A stretch of 64,000 nucleotides of DNA. Source: Actinostola sp. cb2023. Lineage: Eukaryota > Cnidaria > Anthozoa > Actiniaria > Actinostolidae. Position numbers and translations under genes: made by a program. The stretch is taken from NCBI GenBank assembly GCA_033675265.1, contig JAUJYZ010000139.1, positions 173,316-237,315 on the forward strand, in the 5' to 3' direction. Positions 1-10,856 of the stretch are shown one piece after another. Below the pieces are notes generated by a model. The model was not told the DNA's origin, did not search any database, and saw only the letters and a program-made list of their open reading frames with translations. The stretch's first letter is position 1, and each line of letters begins with the position of its first letter.

Positions 1-58
1 GGCTTGCAATTTTTCTGTCTGAAAGTGTATTTCTCCGAGATGTTCGTGGCTTTGCAAA
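1..58. repeat. Fragment of a rolling-circle element (family D)
   Basis: The first 58 bases match 51367-51425 with a few differences and small gaps. The second copy lies inside a longer repeat that ends at 51699 in the hairpin-plus-CTAGT terminus of the rolling-circle elements, so this is probably a remnant of the same family cut by the window edge. No coding content. Confidence 0.5.
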
Positions 59-193
59 AACCCTTAACAACCTCTACAGAGCAGAGGAGGTCTGAATAGT
101 ATCCCAGAATGCATTGCGTTTCGTATTATATTATCGTTTTTTCGTGACGTCATCACTTTCTCACAACCGGCAAGACGACAAGAAGTAATGGCG

Positions 194-1067
194 GCGTTTA
201 GGCCAACCTCGTCCCCAGGGCCCTCTCTTCTCGCTATTTTCAAAATGGCGGACGCTCGAGAGAAGACCCTGGTGTAGGCTGGTCACGTGTCTCCAAGAAT
301 CTTGGAGGTTCGTACCCAGGCTGCCATTTTTCTTATGGTCGAAAGTAATCGAAAGGGCCTTGTGAAGAGTTACTGAAGAAAATGCGTTCGTTGATGTTGC
401 GATTGTTTTGGCTCAAATAATAAATAAAATCACTTTCTAAGCTGGAGCAATTCTGGCCATTTGAAAAGCAGGGGTTCGGAAGTGTAATTAATGAGACAAC
501 TGAACAGGTCAGATCGACAGTTTATTCGCTGTAAACAAGTGCTGCTATTTGTATACAAACACCTTTCATCTCTAACGGCTAAAGTACAAAACATGTTGAC
601 GTGGATTAGCGTGTCACATACTGCAAAACTCAAGAGCAAAAGCACTAGCAAATTATGTAAACAACGACAATAATATATCAGTTTGCCGTCCGAGTAGTCT
701 TGCTCGTATAAATTGATACCTTGCTTTACGGTAAACGATCTCGATCGGTGGACTTTTTCATGTTCCTAAAGACATTTCAATGCTTCGATAACACTCACAC
801 ATCACTTGCAGCGGCTTCGATCTTCCTAATTCGATACATTTGGGACCAGAAAAGAACTATCCGTTGAAACTATAAATTCACTCGATGATTCGAATTTTAA
901 TTTATGCTATATTTAACAACCTTCGATATGGACCAATTAGAAGGCTTGTTGTGTTATCCAATCAAAATGCGTTTTAGTTCAGCCTACACCAGGGTCTTCT
1001 CTCGAGCGTCCGCCATTTTGAAAATAGCGAGAAGAGAGGGCCCTGGGGACGAGGTTGCGTTTAGGCC
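194..1067. mobile_element. Nested 852-bp foldback element, perfect 76-bp TIRs, 11-bp target duplication
   Basis: The element spans 205-1056. Its arms, 205-280 and 981-1056, are exact reverse complements over 76 bases and begin AACCTCGTCCCCAGG. The 11-bp sequence GCGTTTAGGCC flanks it directly at 194-204 and 1057-1067. Identical arms and an intact duplication suggest a young insertion. The interior has no transposase, so it is non-autonomous. Long TIRs with a 9-11 bp duplication fit a Mutator-like group. The open frame at 904-1260 crosses the right TIR and is not considered a gene. Confidence 0.85.
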
Positions 1068-1993
1068 TATTGCTGGATACTCAGCGCCTGTTTTCGATGA
1101 TATTCGGTTATTATACGTTCACTGCGTATCAAAAGAAGAGTTCTCGGTTTCCGTAACCGGCCTGGAAGGGCTTGAAGCTGTTTTTAGGATGGTTCACATC
1201 AGTTTTATCGACAAATTCAGAGCGAGAAACGTGTTGCGTTGGTCCCTTGCTCGACAATAGACCACAACTATTCGATGGACTCTCTCTTCAAAGGTGTTCG
1301 CAGCCCAGCGCTTGTTCGCCTAACAACATCGTAACAGTTTACGTCGAGATGCGCCAGTGCTTATCCTCTTCGCGCGTTTCTCTTTGGGTTTATGTGGCGT
1401 ATTGCCCGTACTAACATACGTTCGCTTTGAGCTTTCATCCATAATTCTGAAAAAGTAAAAGTTTATATTAGTTACTGCCTTTTAGCGTATCTATTAGAAC
1501 ACAAGTTATTGATTTCAGCAACGAAAGAGTTGTTTTGTCACATGCCGTGACGCGTTGTCACGAATGCTTCAGACCAATGAAATACGACTACAAGTGTAAA
1601 AAAATGTCTAACTTCGGAGCCAGTAAAACTATCTGAAACGTGGAGTAACTTTGAGTAATACAGACGTTCTCCAAGCCTTACAGTACGATAACGTGTTATT
1701 AAAATATAAAATACTCAAGTCAGTAATAAGAATAAAGCGGTTTTTGGTGAGCGCCTATCACTCAAATTTTCAAAGCGTAGTGAATACCCTTCGTAATTAA
1801 GCTACTGATTTTTTCAAAAGACAGCGAGAAAATCATGAGATAAAGTCTTCAGGGAAGTAGTATTAATGCACTGCAAACATGTAATACAAATCTTACCTTC
1901 ATTGCTGGCGATATTGCTAAAAAATCTTGCTTGTAAAACACTAACAAATCACATTCTTGAAGACTGGAAGCGTGAACTTCACAACATTTCTCC
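1068..1993. other. Interior of the 74-2044 element, no gene seen
   Basis: AT-rich sequence with only short open frames and no recognisable motif or splice-linked exon set. It is the right half of the larger TIR element. Confidence 0.6.
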
Positions 1994-2365
1994 CGCAATG
2001 CATTCTGGGATACTATTCAGACCTCCTCCTCTGTCTACAGAGCAAATACTGCTAAGTTTGTGAAAATTACAGAACATTTTCAGCGTTTATTTATGAAATG
2101 GTTTTGCAAGGAATAGTCTCGAATACATGAAATGTCTTGCAAAGAAAATATATTGATGCGAGTACAACTACGGGTACTAGATTATATTAATTCTTTATTT
2201 GTTTTGACTGAACCCCGAACAAACGCGCGAAACTACGTTGACCAATGAGCAGGCTGTTGCTGTGGTAAGGAGTTGCATTTGCCATGAAATGAAGCAACCT
2301 GGGGTCAATTTAATAACACTTTATTTACAACTGTAATTTAGAAGCGTAGCTATTGTTGTAAAAGT

Positions 2366-2388
2366 TAATAATAATAATAATAATAATG

Positions 2389-2479
<91 letters not shown>
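2366..2479. repeat. (TAA)n microsatellite
   Basis: About 38 near-perfect trinucleotide units with one GAT interruption near 2388. The isoleucine-rich open frames across it are artefacts of the repeat. Confidence 0.98.
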
Positions 2480-3754
2480 GTTTTATTGAATTGACCCCAG
2501 ATCGTCCCTTAATTCGTAGTATAGTCTCCTCGCATCCGTTCTTAGTTCCGTCACGCAACGCGATCGATCGGAACATTCCGAGCGCGTTAGACTACGCAAT
2601 GTACTGATGTAAATGCTTTTTTTAAAGCATTCAAATAACCCAGCATACGAATCCTATATTTTGTTTCCTTTTCTTTACTGCGTATAAAAAACATACGTAC
2701 TGACAAAGGAGGATATTCATGGTATCCCATGATGCTTTGCGCGATACACATATTATCGTATAAATACCCCAGAATCCTTTGCGCGGCTTGCGGGAAATTC
2801 AAAATGGATGCCAAACTGTCAGATGTGGGAACTCAACTCTTGTACTTTATACTGCGTGAATTTCGAATTTCTACATGATTTTAGCGTCAAGTCTTTGCCA
2901 TTCATGTCTTTAAAACTAATTGGCAGCCATGTAAGCTTTCCTGATATAAGCTACGTGAAAGATCGCCCTGCATTATCAGCTATTATCGGATTATCGAAGT
3001 AATCGCTTGGTCGTAATATTGAGGTAAGCTTAAATAAGTTAATGTGTGGATATTTTATCATATTCCAATATGTTTAAAGTAATATTAGTTTTTTATGTAA
3101 ACCTTGATACTTTACTGGTTTAGAATGCATCAATCAGTCGTCTGAATGATCATGTACTTAATGATGAATCTGCGTACATCACTACATGCAGATACATGCA
3201 TGTGTTTTTCCGACTTCAAAACTTGTTTAAGATTCAGTTTCTGTTTAATTGTGCTCTAAATGACCTATCTTTTTGTTTATTGCATTTCAGATCCTCTCTA
3301 ATCCACAAAAGCAAATCAGTGTTCTGATTTTGTTGTCGAAGAATAACTTTTAATACATATAATTAATATATATTATATTGTACAACTATTATGAAATTAA
3401 TTTATTATCTAAATCTTTACCTTATAATCACCATGAAGGACAGAATAAAACACATATTTTTCATCATCTTAATAATAATAATAATACATTTTATATAGTG
3501 CCACTATCCATAGCAATGATCAGAGCACTTAGAATGCTAATTAAAGCCTATGAGTACTACTTGAAAAAAACATATATATTTTATATAATAATATGTACAA
3601 TGTTAACCACTGACAATTTTTTTAATGGCCTATATGTCTTGTTTAATACAATACAATATTTCGATAATAGGTGTACAGCAGACATGTAATAATACTGAAT
3701 TATAAATACAAATGTCATTTATATCACCAGTAATCCCCATGTTATTCTGATATT

Positions 3755-4099
3755 GGGGGGGGGGGGGGGGGACTCCGATACCAAAGTGGGGCATCCGGTC
3801 CCTTTTAGGGTATTCAATCAACAGCGATATTTAAAAACGTTCTTTAAAAATAGCTTAAAGATTTATATGACAACGTTGTCTTAAACTTGTAAGAGTGGAA
3901 GGCGTTTGATGCTAGTGTCTTTTATACTATTAAAATGACTTTTTAAATTGGTCCCTTTTAGGGGTAAAAATATTCGCTGCCACGCCCACCAAGACAAGAC
4001 TCAGGTCCCTTTTAGGAGTCATTTTCAAAATTTCCGACGAGCACGTATCCCTACCCCCTTTTTAAGGGAGTCCCCCCCCCCCCCCCCCCCCGGGGGGGG
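3755..4099. mobile_element. Nested poly-G-ended miniature element
   Basis: It starts with a run of G followed by GACTCCGATA and ends with GGGAGTC followed by a run of C then G, so the ends are inverted repeats. GGTCCCTTTTAGG-type motifs recur inside, as in the poly-G elements at 27284 and 27972. No clean target duplication was found. Homopolymer lengths may be inaccurate. Confidence 0.65.
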
Positions 4100-5720
4100 C
4101 TGAGGTGTTGCCTTATGGTTGCAGGATGGAAGGAATACTCTTCCAGGAGCAAAATAATATTGAAGTATCTTCCCTTCTATTGAGTCTGAGATGATGTATT
4201 AAGCGAAGGTGATGTATGTCATCATCTTGGTCATCTATGTCAGGCTTGGCATCAAATGATGGTAGAGTGATTATGGCAGACTATGTAAACATGGGAAAAC
4301 ATTTTCTATTTGTTTTGTAAAATAACGAGACACAAAATTATATTGAAGATGAATTTATGCAACTTTAGTAGCCAAATCAAATGCTAACTTCTCCTTACAT
4401 CAAAAATGGTTTGAACAGCCAATCAGCATTCGTTTTATCTGAACCAAACTTGTGCCTGTGGTGATCAAGTAAAATACGACAAAGCATCAGTGTACTGGGT
4501 TTGTTTTCTCAGTAGCTAACCAATCAGAGAGCGCATTAGAATTGTGTTATTTTGTGAATGGCAATGCAAAAGTATATTAATTATCGTCCATCCGTTGTTT
4601 GGAAAATTCCCTGTTGAGGTTTAATAACATCAATAATATGTTATTATTATTTGTTGTACATGTACATTTGTATAAATTATTATTATTACTGATTTTCTAT
4701 CTACAGTACAGTACTGTAGGATAAAATAACATTCTATTCATTCACTGGTTCAAAATAAAATATGAATCAAGTTGAAAAAGTCTTATTTAGTGCTTCATGG
4801 ACAAACATGCAGGACTACAAATATATCAAAAATCATTTACTGGGAAGAAATTTAATTGTTTTGGGGAGGAATGTAATTTTAAAAGGCGTTTCACCTGATA
4901 GAAAATGAAAATAGTTTATACAATTCGGTAAGATTTAACATGTATAAAATGGAGTCATTGAAAAATATGAATAACCATTAATATTGATTGAACTACTTAC
5001 CCTATGAGCTGGCGATTTTGGTTGCTACATTATGTAGCAACCAAATCAGCAACTCACAACTTTGGATTAGTTTTTCAAAGACAAAATTCAACAAATCAGG
5101 TTATTGAAATATTAATAACAGATCATGTATACCTCACTTATCGTACATGTATGTCAGAACGACTAGCTAGAGAGATTGGAGATTCAAAACGAAATTCAGA
5201 AATGATTCAGGAGATTAACCCAAAGGTAAATAAATATTACCAGAAGCAGCACATTTTATGTAATACGATACTTCTCGTATATGAATGTTTATAAAATATC
5301 GTCTTTTTGCTGTGTTCAAAACTGGATAAATCGTGGGTCTCTTAGGGTCTTATCGACATTAGTGTAACATCTGGTATCTCAACTTTAATTTTAGATACTG
5401 TGTTATGAAAAAGCTCCACAAATAGCCTCTTAAGAAACTATTTTATTCATGGTATGTTGACGTAGCCGAAGCGAAAAGCAACTTGACCCGGATTAACCTT
5501 TTCGTTATTTCACTCATAAAACCCTTTTACTTTCGTATTTTTCCCCAAAAGAAACTACAATTGATCAATTCAATATACAGATAACACATGTGCATGCATG
5601 CACTTACCATTAGTAGTCTATAAGTCCATGAAATTTCGTCATGAAATGTTTCTAAAAACGTACAATTCCTTCCGCCATTTTTGTTTTCGTTACGCGCGAA
5701 GCGTGACAAAACAAAGCAGA
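4100..5720. other. AT-rich element interior, no gene seen
   Basis: No open frame with recognisable protein content. A short perfect hairpin with the arm TTTGGTTGCTACAT sits near 5017-5050. The 96-codon open frame at 5004-5294 starts in that hairpin and shows no protein features. Confidence 0.55.
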
Positions 5721-5795
5721 GCATCACGGGATACCATGAATATCCTCCTTTCGTACTGACTGAACATGCCAAACACAGGTTGATAGCGTACTTAC

Positions 5796-6334
5796 GGATA
5801 TATCCAGCTGTTGAGATCATCGATTTGAATCTGCAGGTTCTTGGGGTACAAATCAAGCTTCTTTTGCTCCTCAGTGACACTAAACTTATTAAACTCGCTA
5901 TTAAACATGCGAATGATCTCACTCGACTCATTGTTGACGATGGATCGTGTTTGCTTGTCCCACAATACGGGAACAGTGATGCGTCCATCGTAGTCAGGAG
6001 AGGCGATGTGGTACACTTCTCTCATCGTCTTGCAGTTGTTGACAGTGTCCAGGCTACACTTTGGCTTGGAATCTGTGAACTTCCAACCTTCTTTCGACAT
6101 CAACCAGTCTACCACTGTGTAGGAGATGATATTTTCTAGTCCTTTTAGTTTCCTAACCATCAGAGTACGGCTAGCCCAGGGACAGGCTAAAGACACGTAA
6201 AGGTGATAGCGATGTGCTGCAGGTTGATATGGAGTAGAGCCATCGGCTTTGATCCAGTTACGAAAGACACTTGGTTTCCTGACAAACTCTCCTTTCTCGT
6301 TGCTATATTTTGGGACTTTAGCCTGGGTCGACAT
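5796..6334 (-). pseudogene. Glutathionyl-hydroquinone reductase, copy 1: first exon only
   Basis: The exon encodes about 179 residues of the N-terminal, thioredoxin-fold half of a xi-class glutathione transferase (glutathionyl-hydroquinone reductase, the ECM4/YqjG family), a cytosolic enzyme that reduces glutathionyl-hydroquinones with glutathione. The active-site region reads LACPWASRTL, with the catalytic cysteine of the CPWA motif, followed by ENIISYTVVDWL and ITVPVLWDKQT, the cis-proline and substrate-side segment. The start ATG is at 6334 and the donor GTAAGT follows at 5795-5790, in phase 2. It is nearly identical to copy 2 exon 1 (9967-10496). Exons 2 onward are not found to the left; the 3-kb TIR element starts 44 bp past the donor. 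It is either a truncated duplicate or has its remaining exons beyond the window edge. Uninterrupted reading suggests a recent copy. Confidence 0.75.
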
Positions 6335-6496
6335 CTTTGGACTGAATATTCAGCAAGAAAACGGTTCTATTCTGTACACAATGGCTGCCGAGTCATGTCA
6401 CGCGATGTCAGTTGGTCACGCTATATTGATCAATGTTCCACAGGAATCCCGCGTTGCTACAGTATAATAGTCCATTTCCGGGCCGAGTTCCTTTTT

Positions 6497-6608
6497 TTTC
6501 AAAACGAGCCTGCGTGCGAAACCTTTCTTACGCTAATGAGTTTTCCTTTTTCATGTAAATAGAACTCATTTTCATATGAAAGGTTTCGCACGTAGACTCG
6601 TTTTGAAA
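6497..6608. mobile_element. 112-bp foldback element
   Basis: Inverted arms of about 30 bp start TTCAAAACGAG and read inward through GTGCGAAACCTTTC, with a central spacer of about 50 bp. No target duplication was resolved because the left end runs into a T tract. Confidence 0.6.
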
Positions 6609-6863
6609 CAGAGATAATGGCTGCTTCTAATTTGCATAAAAGCCAAAAAATATCATTTTGGTAAAAGTAAATCTTTGATTTGATAGAATGTGATTATCTA
6701 AATACTATGTGTGTGTTTTGAAACCCAATAATAAATCCTTCAGAAGATATGAACATTTGAAATTGTTAAATTGCACCAAAACGAGGCTGGTGAGGGCTCG
6801 CTTGAAAAATACATACAAAACTCTTGATTTATGATCCGTCATAACTCCGATGATGTTTTGTCT

Positions 6864-6932
6864 ACAGCAAAGTAGCCTGATTTTCAGACGGATCGTGTGT
6901 CATACGCTCTGAAAATCAGGCTAACAGCAAAG
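6864..6932. mobile_element. 51-bp miniature TIR insertion with 9-bp target duplication
   Basis: The insert at 6873-6923 begins TAGCCTGATTTTCAGA and ends with its exact reverse complement (16-bp TIRs), with a 19-bp centre. ACAGCAAAG flanks it at 6864-6872 and 6924-6932. It is almost only two TIRs, and has the same TAG...CTA ends and 9-bp duplication as the 42-bp insert at 27641. Confidence 0.75.
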
Positions 6933-7462
6933 AAGCTTTCCAAGAATGTTTATTTCTAGGTACTATTTTAGATGACAGTAATCATTTGTACCAGAAACGT
7001 ATCGTATCGCCAAACTAAAAATACGCCATTATGAATTAGGTGTATTGGCAAAATGACACGATTTTAGGATTATAGATAATAACAATCCCGCGTTGCTACA
7101 GTATAATAGCTGAACTAGATCACAATTCGTCTTGAAACGAGCTATATTCACAAGATGTTGTAGCCCAGTAACCTATCAACCACAACCATAATATTTTAAG
7201 ATGTCAAATTTATTACTTATCGCAATGTTTAAAATTATTTACAGCATTCTTAAAACAAATAGTATGCCTCGAATGGTGAATGTAGAGGAGTTGTTTTCGT
7301 GTAATTTTTCAAAACTTCGATTCTCGTCCATGTGGCGAAGTGAAGTCGAGGTCAGCGGGTCCAATGGCGACGATACCATGAGGGTTGATACTAGGATGGC
7401 TCATCTGTATTGAACACGAATAGAAATCAGTATTAGGTGGGGAACCTGGTACGGTATCGTAG

Positions 7463-7978
7463 ACATTTATTCAACCAATCACAGCGCGCAAAATCATTGA
7501 TCAACCAATCAGAATTCTTGAACACGGCACGGTCACCGCACGACACGAACCGTACCGTAACTACTTCCCACTACTCTTCCCACTCATACGAACATTTATT
7601 CAACCAATCACAGCGCGCAAAATCATTGATCAACCAATCAGAATTCTAGAACACGACACGGTCACCGCACGCCACGAACCGTACCGTAACTACTTCCCAC
7701 TACTCTTCCCACTCATACGAACATTTATTCAACCAATCAAAGCGCGCAAAATCATTGATCAACCAATCAGAATGCTTGAACACGGCACGGTCACCGCACG
7801 ACACGAACCGTACCGTAACTACTTCCCACTACTCTTCCCACTCATACGAACATTTATTCAACCAATCACAGCGCGCAAAATCATTGATCAACCAATCAGA
7901 ATGCTTGAACACGGCACGGTCACCGCACGACACGAACCGTACCGTAACTACTTCCCACTACTCTTCCCACTCATACGA
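7463..7978. repeat. 129-bp tandem array derived from a miniature element
   Basis: Four head-to-tail units of 129 bp start at 7463, 7592, 7721 and 7850. Each unit contains two CCAATCA boxes and ends CTTCCCACTCATACGA. A single dispersed copy with inverted termini lies in a WDR45B intron (17590-17780), so the array is an internal expansion of that miniature element. Units differ at only a few positions. The open frames here are repeat artefacts. Confidence 0.85.
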
Positions 7979-8610
7979 AAACGACTCTATTAATTCTCGG
8001 ATGTCTATATTTTCTGAAGTCTACTGTCTTTGCCAACTATAGTTGAGACACTATATCCTAATCCATCCAGAATCAGTCGCGCCGAGTTTCAAACTCGTCC
8101 CCATTCTCCGCGCGTTCGGGTCTATCCAAACTCTGGAGGGAAAAGAACGGACTGTTCACAGTCTAATTTCTTGAAAGATTTGCGATGTCTTTGTTTTCGA
8201 AGTTTGATCTTTTTGAAGTAAATCGGGCAATTGTTAGCATTTACTTAATATTAAATTATTAATATAAAAAATATGAGCGGGTAATTTCTCGACCCAGTCC
8301 ACTGTCTGCTCAACAGCTAGAGGGGCGCGCTTCATACAGGTTTGATATTACCTGGTAGTGCTTTTGAATGTGTTCTGGATCCACAGTTTCTGAAATTCCA
8401 TCTGTTTGGTAAATATCTCTGACAAATCCCCACATGTTGGGATAGTTACTGACGATGCGTTTCTTGTTACACTATAAAATAAAACACATGGTCAGCACAA
8501 AGGTCACTGGACATCTAGGGAGTAGCAAAACTGCACCGAGTAGTCTTTGTGGTAGATTGTGTCTAACTCCGATTTGTATTACCGTTGCCGCAATGAACGT
8601 ATAAGAGACC

Positions 8611-8762
8611 AGTGACGTGCGTAGCTACCCCATTGCGAATAAGGCACGTGCCTACACACACAAAAAAACAGGTTCATAAACGCAATAGCCCCCTCGATGG
8701 CACTCTTGCCTCGATCGGTTGCTCGTGCCTACACTTGAACGCCACCCTGGCTACGCCACTGG
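8611..8762. mobile_element. Possible hAT-like miniature element in a reductase intron
   Basis: Imperfect inverted ends CCAGTGACGTGCGTAGC and GGCTACGCCACTGG lie about 150 bp apart. The CAGTGxCGTAGC terminus resembles hAT-type ends, but the flanks share only GAGAC, so the target duplication is not secure. Confidence 0.4.
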
Positions 8763-8912
8763 AGACAAAAAGCATTTAAAAGAGGTATTAAACGCTAGTT
8801 TCGGTCCTCGTGTTTCAGAGTAGTTTACGTACCTTAAAATGACCAACGTACACCATGTCAAACCTGACCAGAGTGACAAAGAGTCTGATATCTGCCTCTG
8901 TTAACGTGGGCC

Positions 8913-9206
8913 CTGTTAGATAAGGGACTGATGTGCCTGCCAAACACCTCTGTTCACACAGTGGGCCCTGTTAGATAACGGGACTTGGAGAGAATGTTCT
9001 CTGCCTGCCGAACACATCAGAAAATCACATCAGATGAATGATTAGTGTTAGATAACGGGACTTGGAGAGAATGTTCTCTGCCTGGAACACATCAGAAAAT
9101 CACATCAGATAAATGATTAGTGTTAGATAACGGGACTTGGAGAGAATGTTCTCTGCCTGGAGCACATCAGAAAATCACATCAGATGAATGATTAGTGTTA
9201 GAAAAT
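8913..9206. repeat. Tandem repeat built from the 5' part of reductase exon 3
   Basis: Units of about 74 bp repeat from about 8968 to 9206. Read on the minus strand, each contains an acceptor AG followed by codons for AENILSKSRYLT, the residues expected between exon 2 and the rest of exon 3. The copy contiguous with the remaining exon (8913-8936) is the one with the 13-nt loss. The array therefore duplicates a splice acceptor plus 5' exon segment. Confidence 0.75.
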
Positions 9207-9252
9207 GTATCACATGCACTGGGCTCTGATTATAAGTGTACACAACATACTG

Positions 9253-9365
9253 ATCGCTTTGAGAATGTGTACCGTGACAGTGCCGTGACTGAATGCCGTG
9301 ACACCGTGACTGAACTGCCGTGACACCGTGACTGAACTGCCGTGACACCGTGACTGAATGTCGTG
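9253..9365. repeat. 22-bp minisatellite
   Basis: About four to five units of TGCCGTGACACCGTGACTGA, with minor length variation, lie in the intron between reductase exons 2 and 3. Confidence 0.85.
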
Positions 9366-10856
9366 ACAGCCGGTAGCTGTGATTTTTCAGTGCGGTGCGG
9401 GATTGCGGAAAAGTTATGCAAGCTCAGTCTATATACAGTAGTCCATGTTTGTCATACCTTATCTAGAGCATCAAACAACTCATTCACTGCAGTGTCATAG
9501 GCGTTCTGGGCCGTGGCGAAACCACTCCTGTAGACACCATTGTTAATGGAGCTAAGAGAGAAAGAATGCTAGTGCATGTATTAGTGATATACCATACCAC
9601 AGGAAGCCCAAGTCAAGTAACATGAACTGGCACCGACTCAAACACCCGGCCGGCGAGACCAAGACATCATTTTATGTTTACAGCAGGCTAAGTCTTTGCT
9701 GAGTTTGCTTGATCAGTTTGCTTGTTTATAGGGGAGTTAGAAAAGGGCTCGTCATTTTTATGGGTTTCCTGTGGTAGAGCGCGCGAATAAGGATTTTGGG
9801 TTCCCTGTGTTTTCATTGTACCGGTACATGTGTACAAGATTCGGAGCAAAAACTGTAAGTTATAAGCTTATATGCTCTCAGCACTTCACTTTTCATTGAA
9901 AATGGCTAGTATAATATTATAGATCGTCTGCTGAACATGCCAAACACAGGTTGATAGCGTACTTACGGATATATCCAGCTGTTGAGATCATCGATTTGAA
10001 CCTGCAGGTGTTTAGGGTACAAATCAAGCTTCTTTTGCTCCTCAGTGACACTAAACTTATTAAACTCGCTATTAAACATGCGAATGATCTCACTCGATTC
10101 ATTGCTGACGATGGATCGTGTTTGCTTGTCCCACAACACGGGTACAGTGATGTGTTCATCGTAGTCAGGAGAGACGATGTGGTACACTTCTCTCATCGTC
10201 TTGCAGTTGTTGACAGTGTCCAGGCTACACTTTGGCTTGGAGTCTGTGAACTTCCAACCTTCTTTCGACAACAACCAGTCTACCACTGTGTAGGAGATGA
10301 TATTTTCTAGTCCTTTTAGTTTCCTAACCATCAGAGTACGGCTAGCCCAGGGACAGGCTAAAGACACGTAAAGGTGATAGCGATGTGCTGCAGGTTGATA
10401 TGGAGTAGAGCCATCGGCTTTGATCCAGTTACGAAAGACAGCTGATGTCCTGACAAACTCTCCTTTCTTGTTGATATGCTTTAGGACTTTTGACATCTTT
10501 GGACTAAATATTGATCATGTAGGAACACAGGATTTGCTACGAAATACAGTTCTGCACGGGAGGCAATAGACCTAAATCACGCAAGCGTGATATATGAGTC
10601 ATATGTTACGCTATTGATCAGTATTCCACAGGAATCCCGCGTTGAAATAACACAGATAAAAACTATCACAACTAGACGCTTTAATAAGCGTTCACTCGTG
10701 CCCTGGTCGCCCTGGTGCGATTGAGCACTGGGATGGTCTTGCTCTTGCTTTTCTTGCAATCAGAGTAGTTCTTTTCAGCTTCAGAGTTAGTTTATGCAAT
10801 ACTCGATGTCTGTACTAGCTTTGCATAATGATTTGCAAAATCTGAAAGAATAACGA

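Larger units (their letters stand above)
74..2044. mobile_element. TIR DNA element, about 1.95 kb, 10-bp target duplication
   Basis: A 35-bp perfect inverted repeat lies at 84-118 and 1994-2028. The sequence CTACAGAGCA is present on both sides, at 74-83 and 2035-2044, as expected of a target-site duplication. The terminal motif GTATCCCA, followed shortly by TTGCG, is shared with the element at 2705-5751, so the two look like one family. The interior has no recognisable transposase and holds a nested 852-bp element. A 9-10 bp duplication suggests a Mutator-like mechanism, but this is inference. Confidence 0.65.
2696..5760. mobile_element. TIR DNA element, about 3.05 kb, 9-bp target duplication
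   Basis: The element spans 2705-5751. Its first 31 bases match the reverse complement of its last 31 with one mismatch, starting AAAGGAGGATATTCATGG. CGTACTGAC flanks it at 2696-2704 and 5752-5760. The right end lies 44 bp from the splice donor of reductase copy 1, so it interrupts that gene's first intron. No transposase reading frame is visible; the interior is AT-rich and carries a nested poly-G-ended element. The TIR motif GTATCCCA is shared with the 74-2044 element. Confidence 0.8.
6447..7108. repeat. Direct repeat of 25 bp bracketing about 0.6 kb upstream of reductase copy 1
   Basis: ATCCCGCGTTGCTACAGTAT and its continuation occur at about 6448-6473 and 7085-7109. The same promoter-proximal sequence occurs once upstream of copy 2 near 10633, without the CTACAGTATAATAG part. 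The 0.6 kb between them therefore looks like an insertion or partial duplication in the copy 1 promoter. It holds a foldback element (6497) and a 51-bp miniature insertion (6873). Confidence 0.5.
8352..10496 (-). pseudogene. Glutathionyl-hydroquinone reductase, copy 2: four exons, exon 3 damaged
   Basis: Exons read on the minus strand are 10496-9967 (start ATG, CPWA active site), 9551-9458 ([16 protein letters not shown]), 8936-8833 (LTEADIRLFVTLVRFDMVY) and 8471-8352 (CNKKRIVSNYPNMWGFVRDI). Together they cover the N-terminal thioredoxin-like and most of the helical C-terminal domain of the xi-class family. Splice phases 2, 0 and 0 agree between exons 1-2 and 3-4. Exon 3 is broken: its 5' part beside the acceptor is 13 nt shorter than the neighbouring repeat copies and runs into TAA. 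The final exon with the family's INPTxIVP-type segment was not found. It is probably a pseudogene, unless an unseen acceptor rescues exon 3. The gene is duplicated with copy 1; the homology extends upstream to about 10645. Confidence 0.7.

Noticed and set aside
904..1260. 118-codon plus-strand frame
   Set aside because: It crosses the right TIR of the 852-bp element and its flank, with no domain features.
5681..6562. Plus-strand frames opposite the reductase exon
   Set aside because: They are antisense to a clear xi-class glutathione transferase exon; the same shadow frame occurs opposite copy 2.
7440..9210. CRISPR-like array
   Set aside because: Repeats are contiguous tandem units without unique spacers, in an animal genome; no cas genes.
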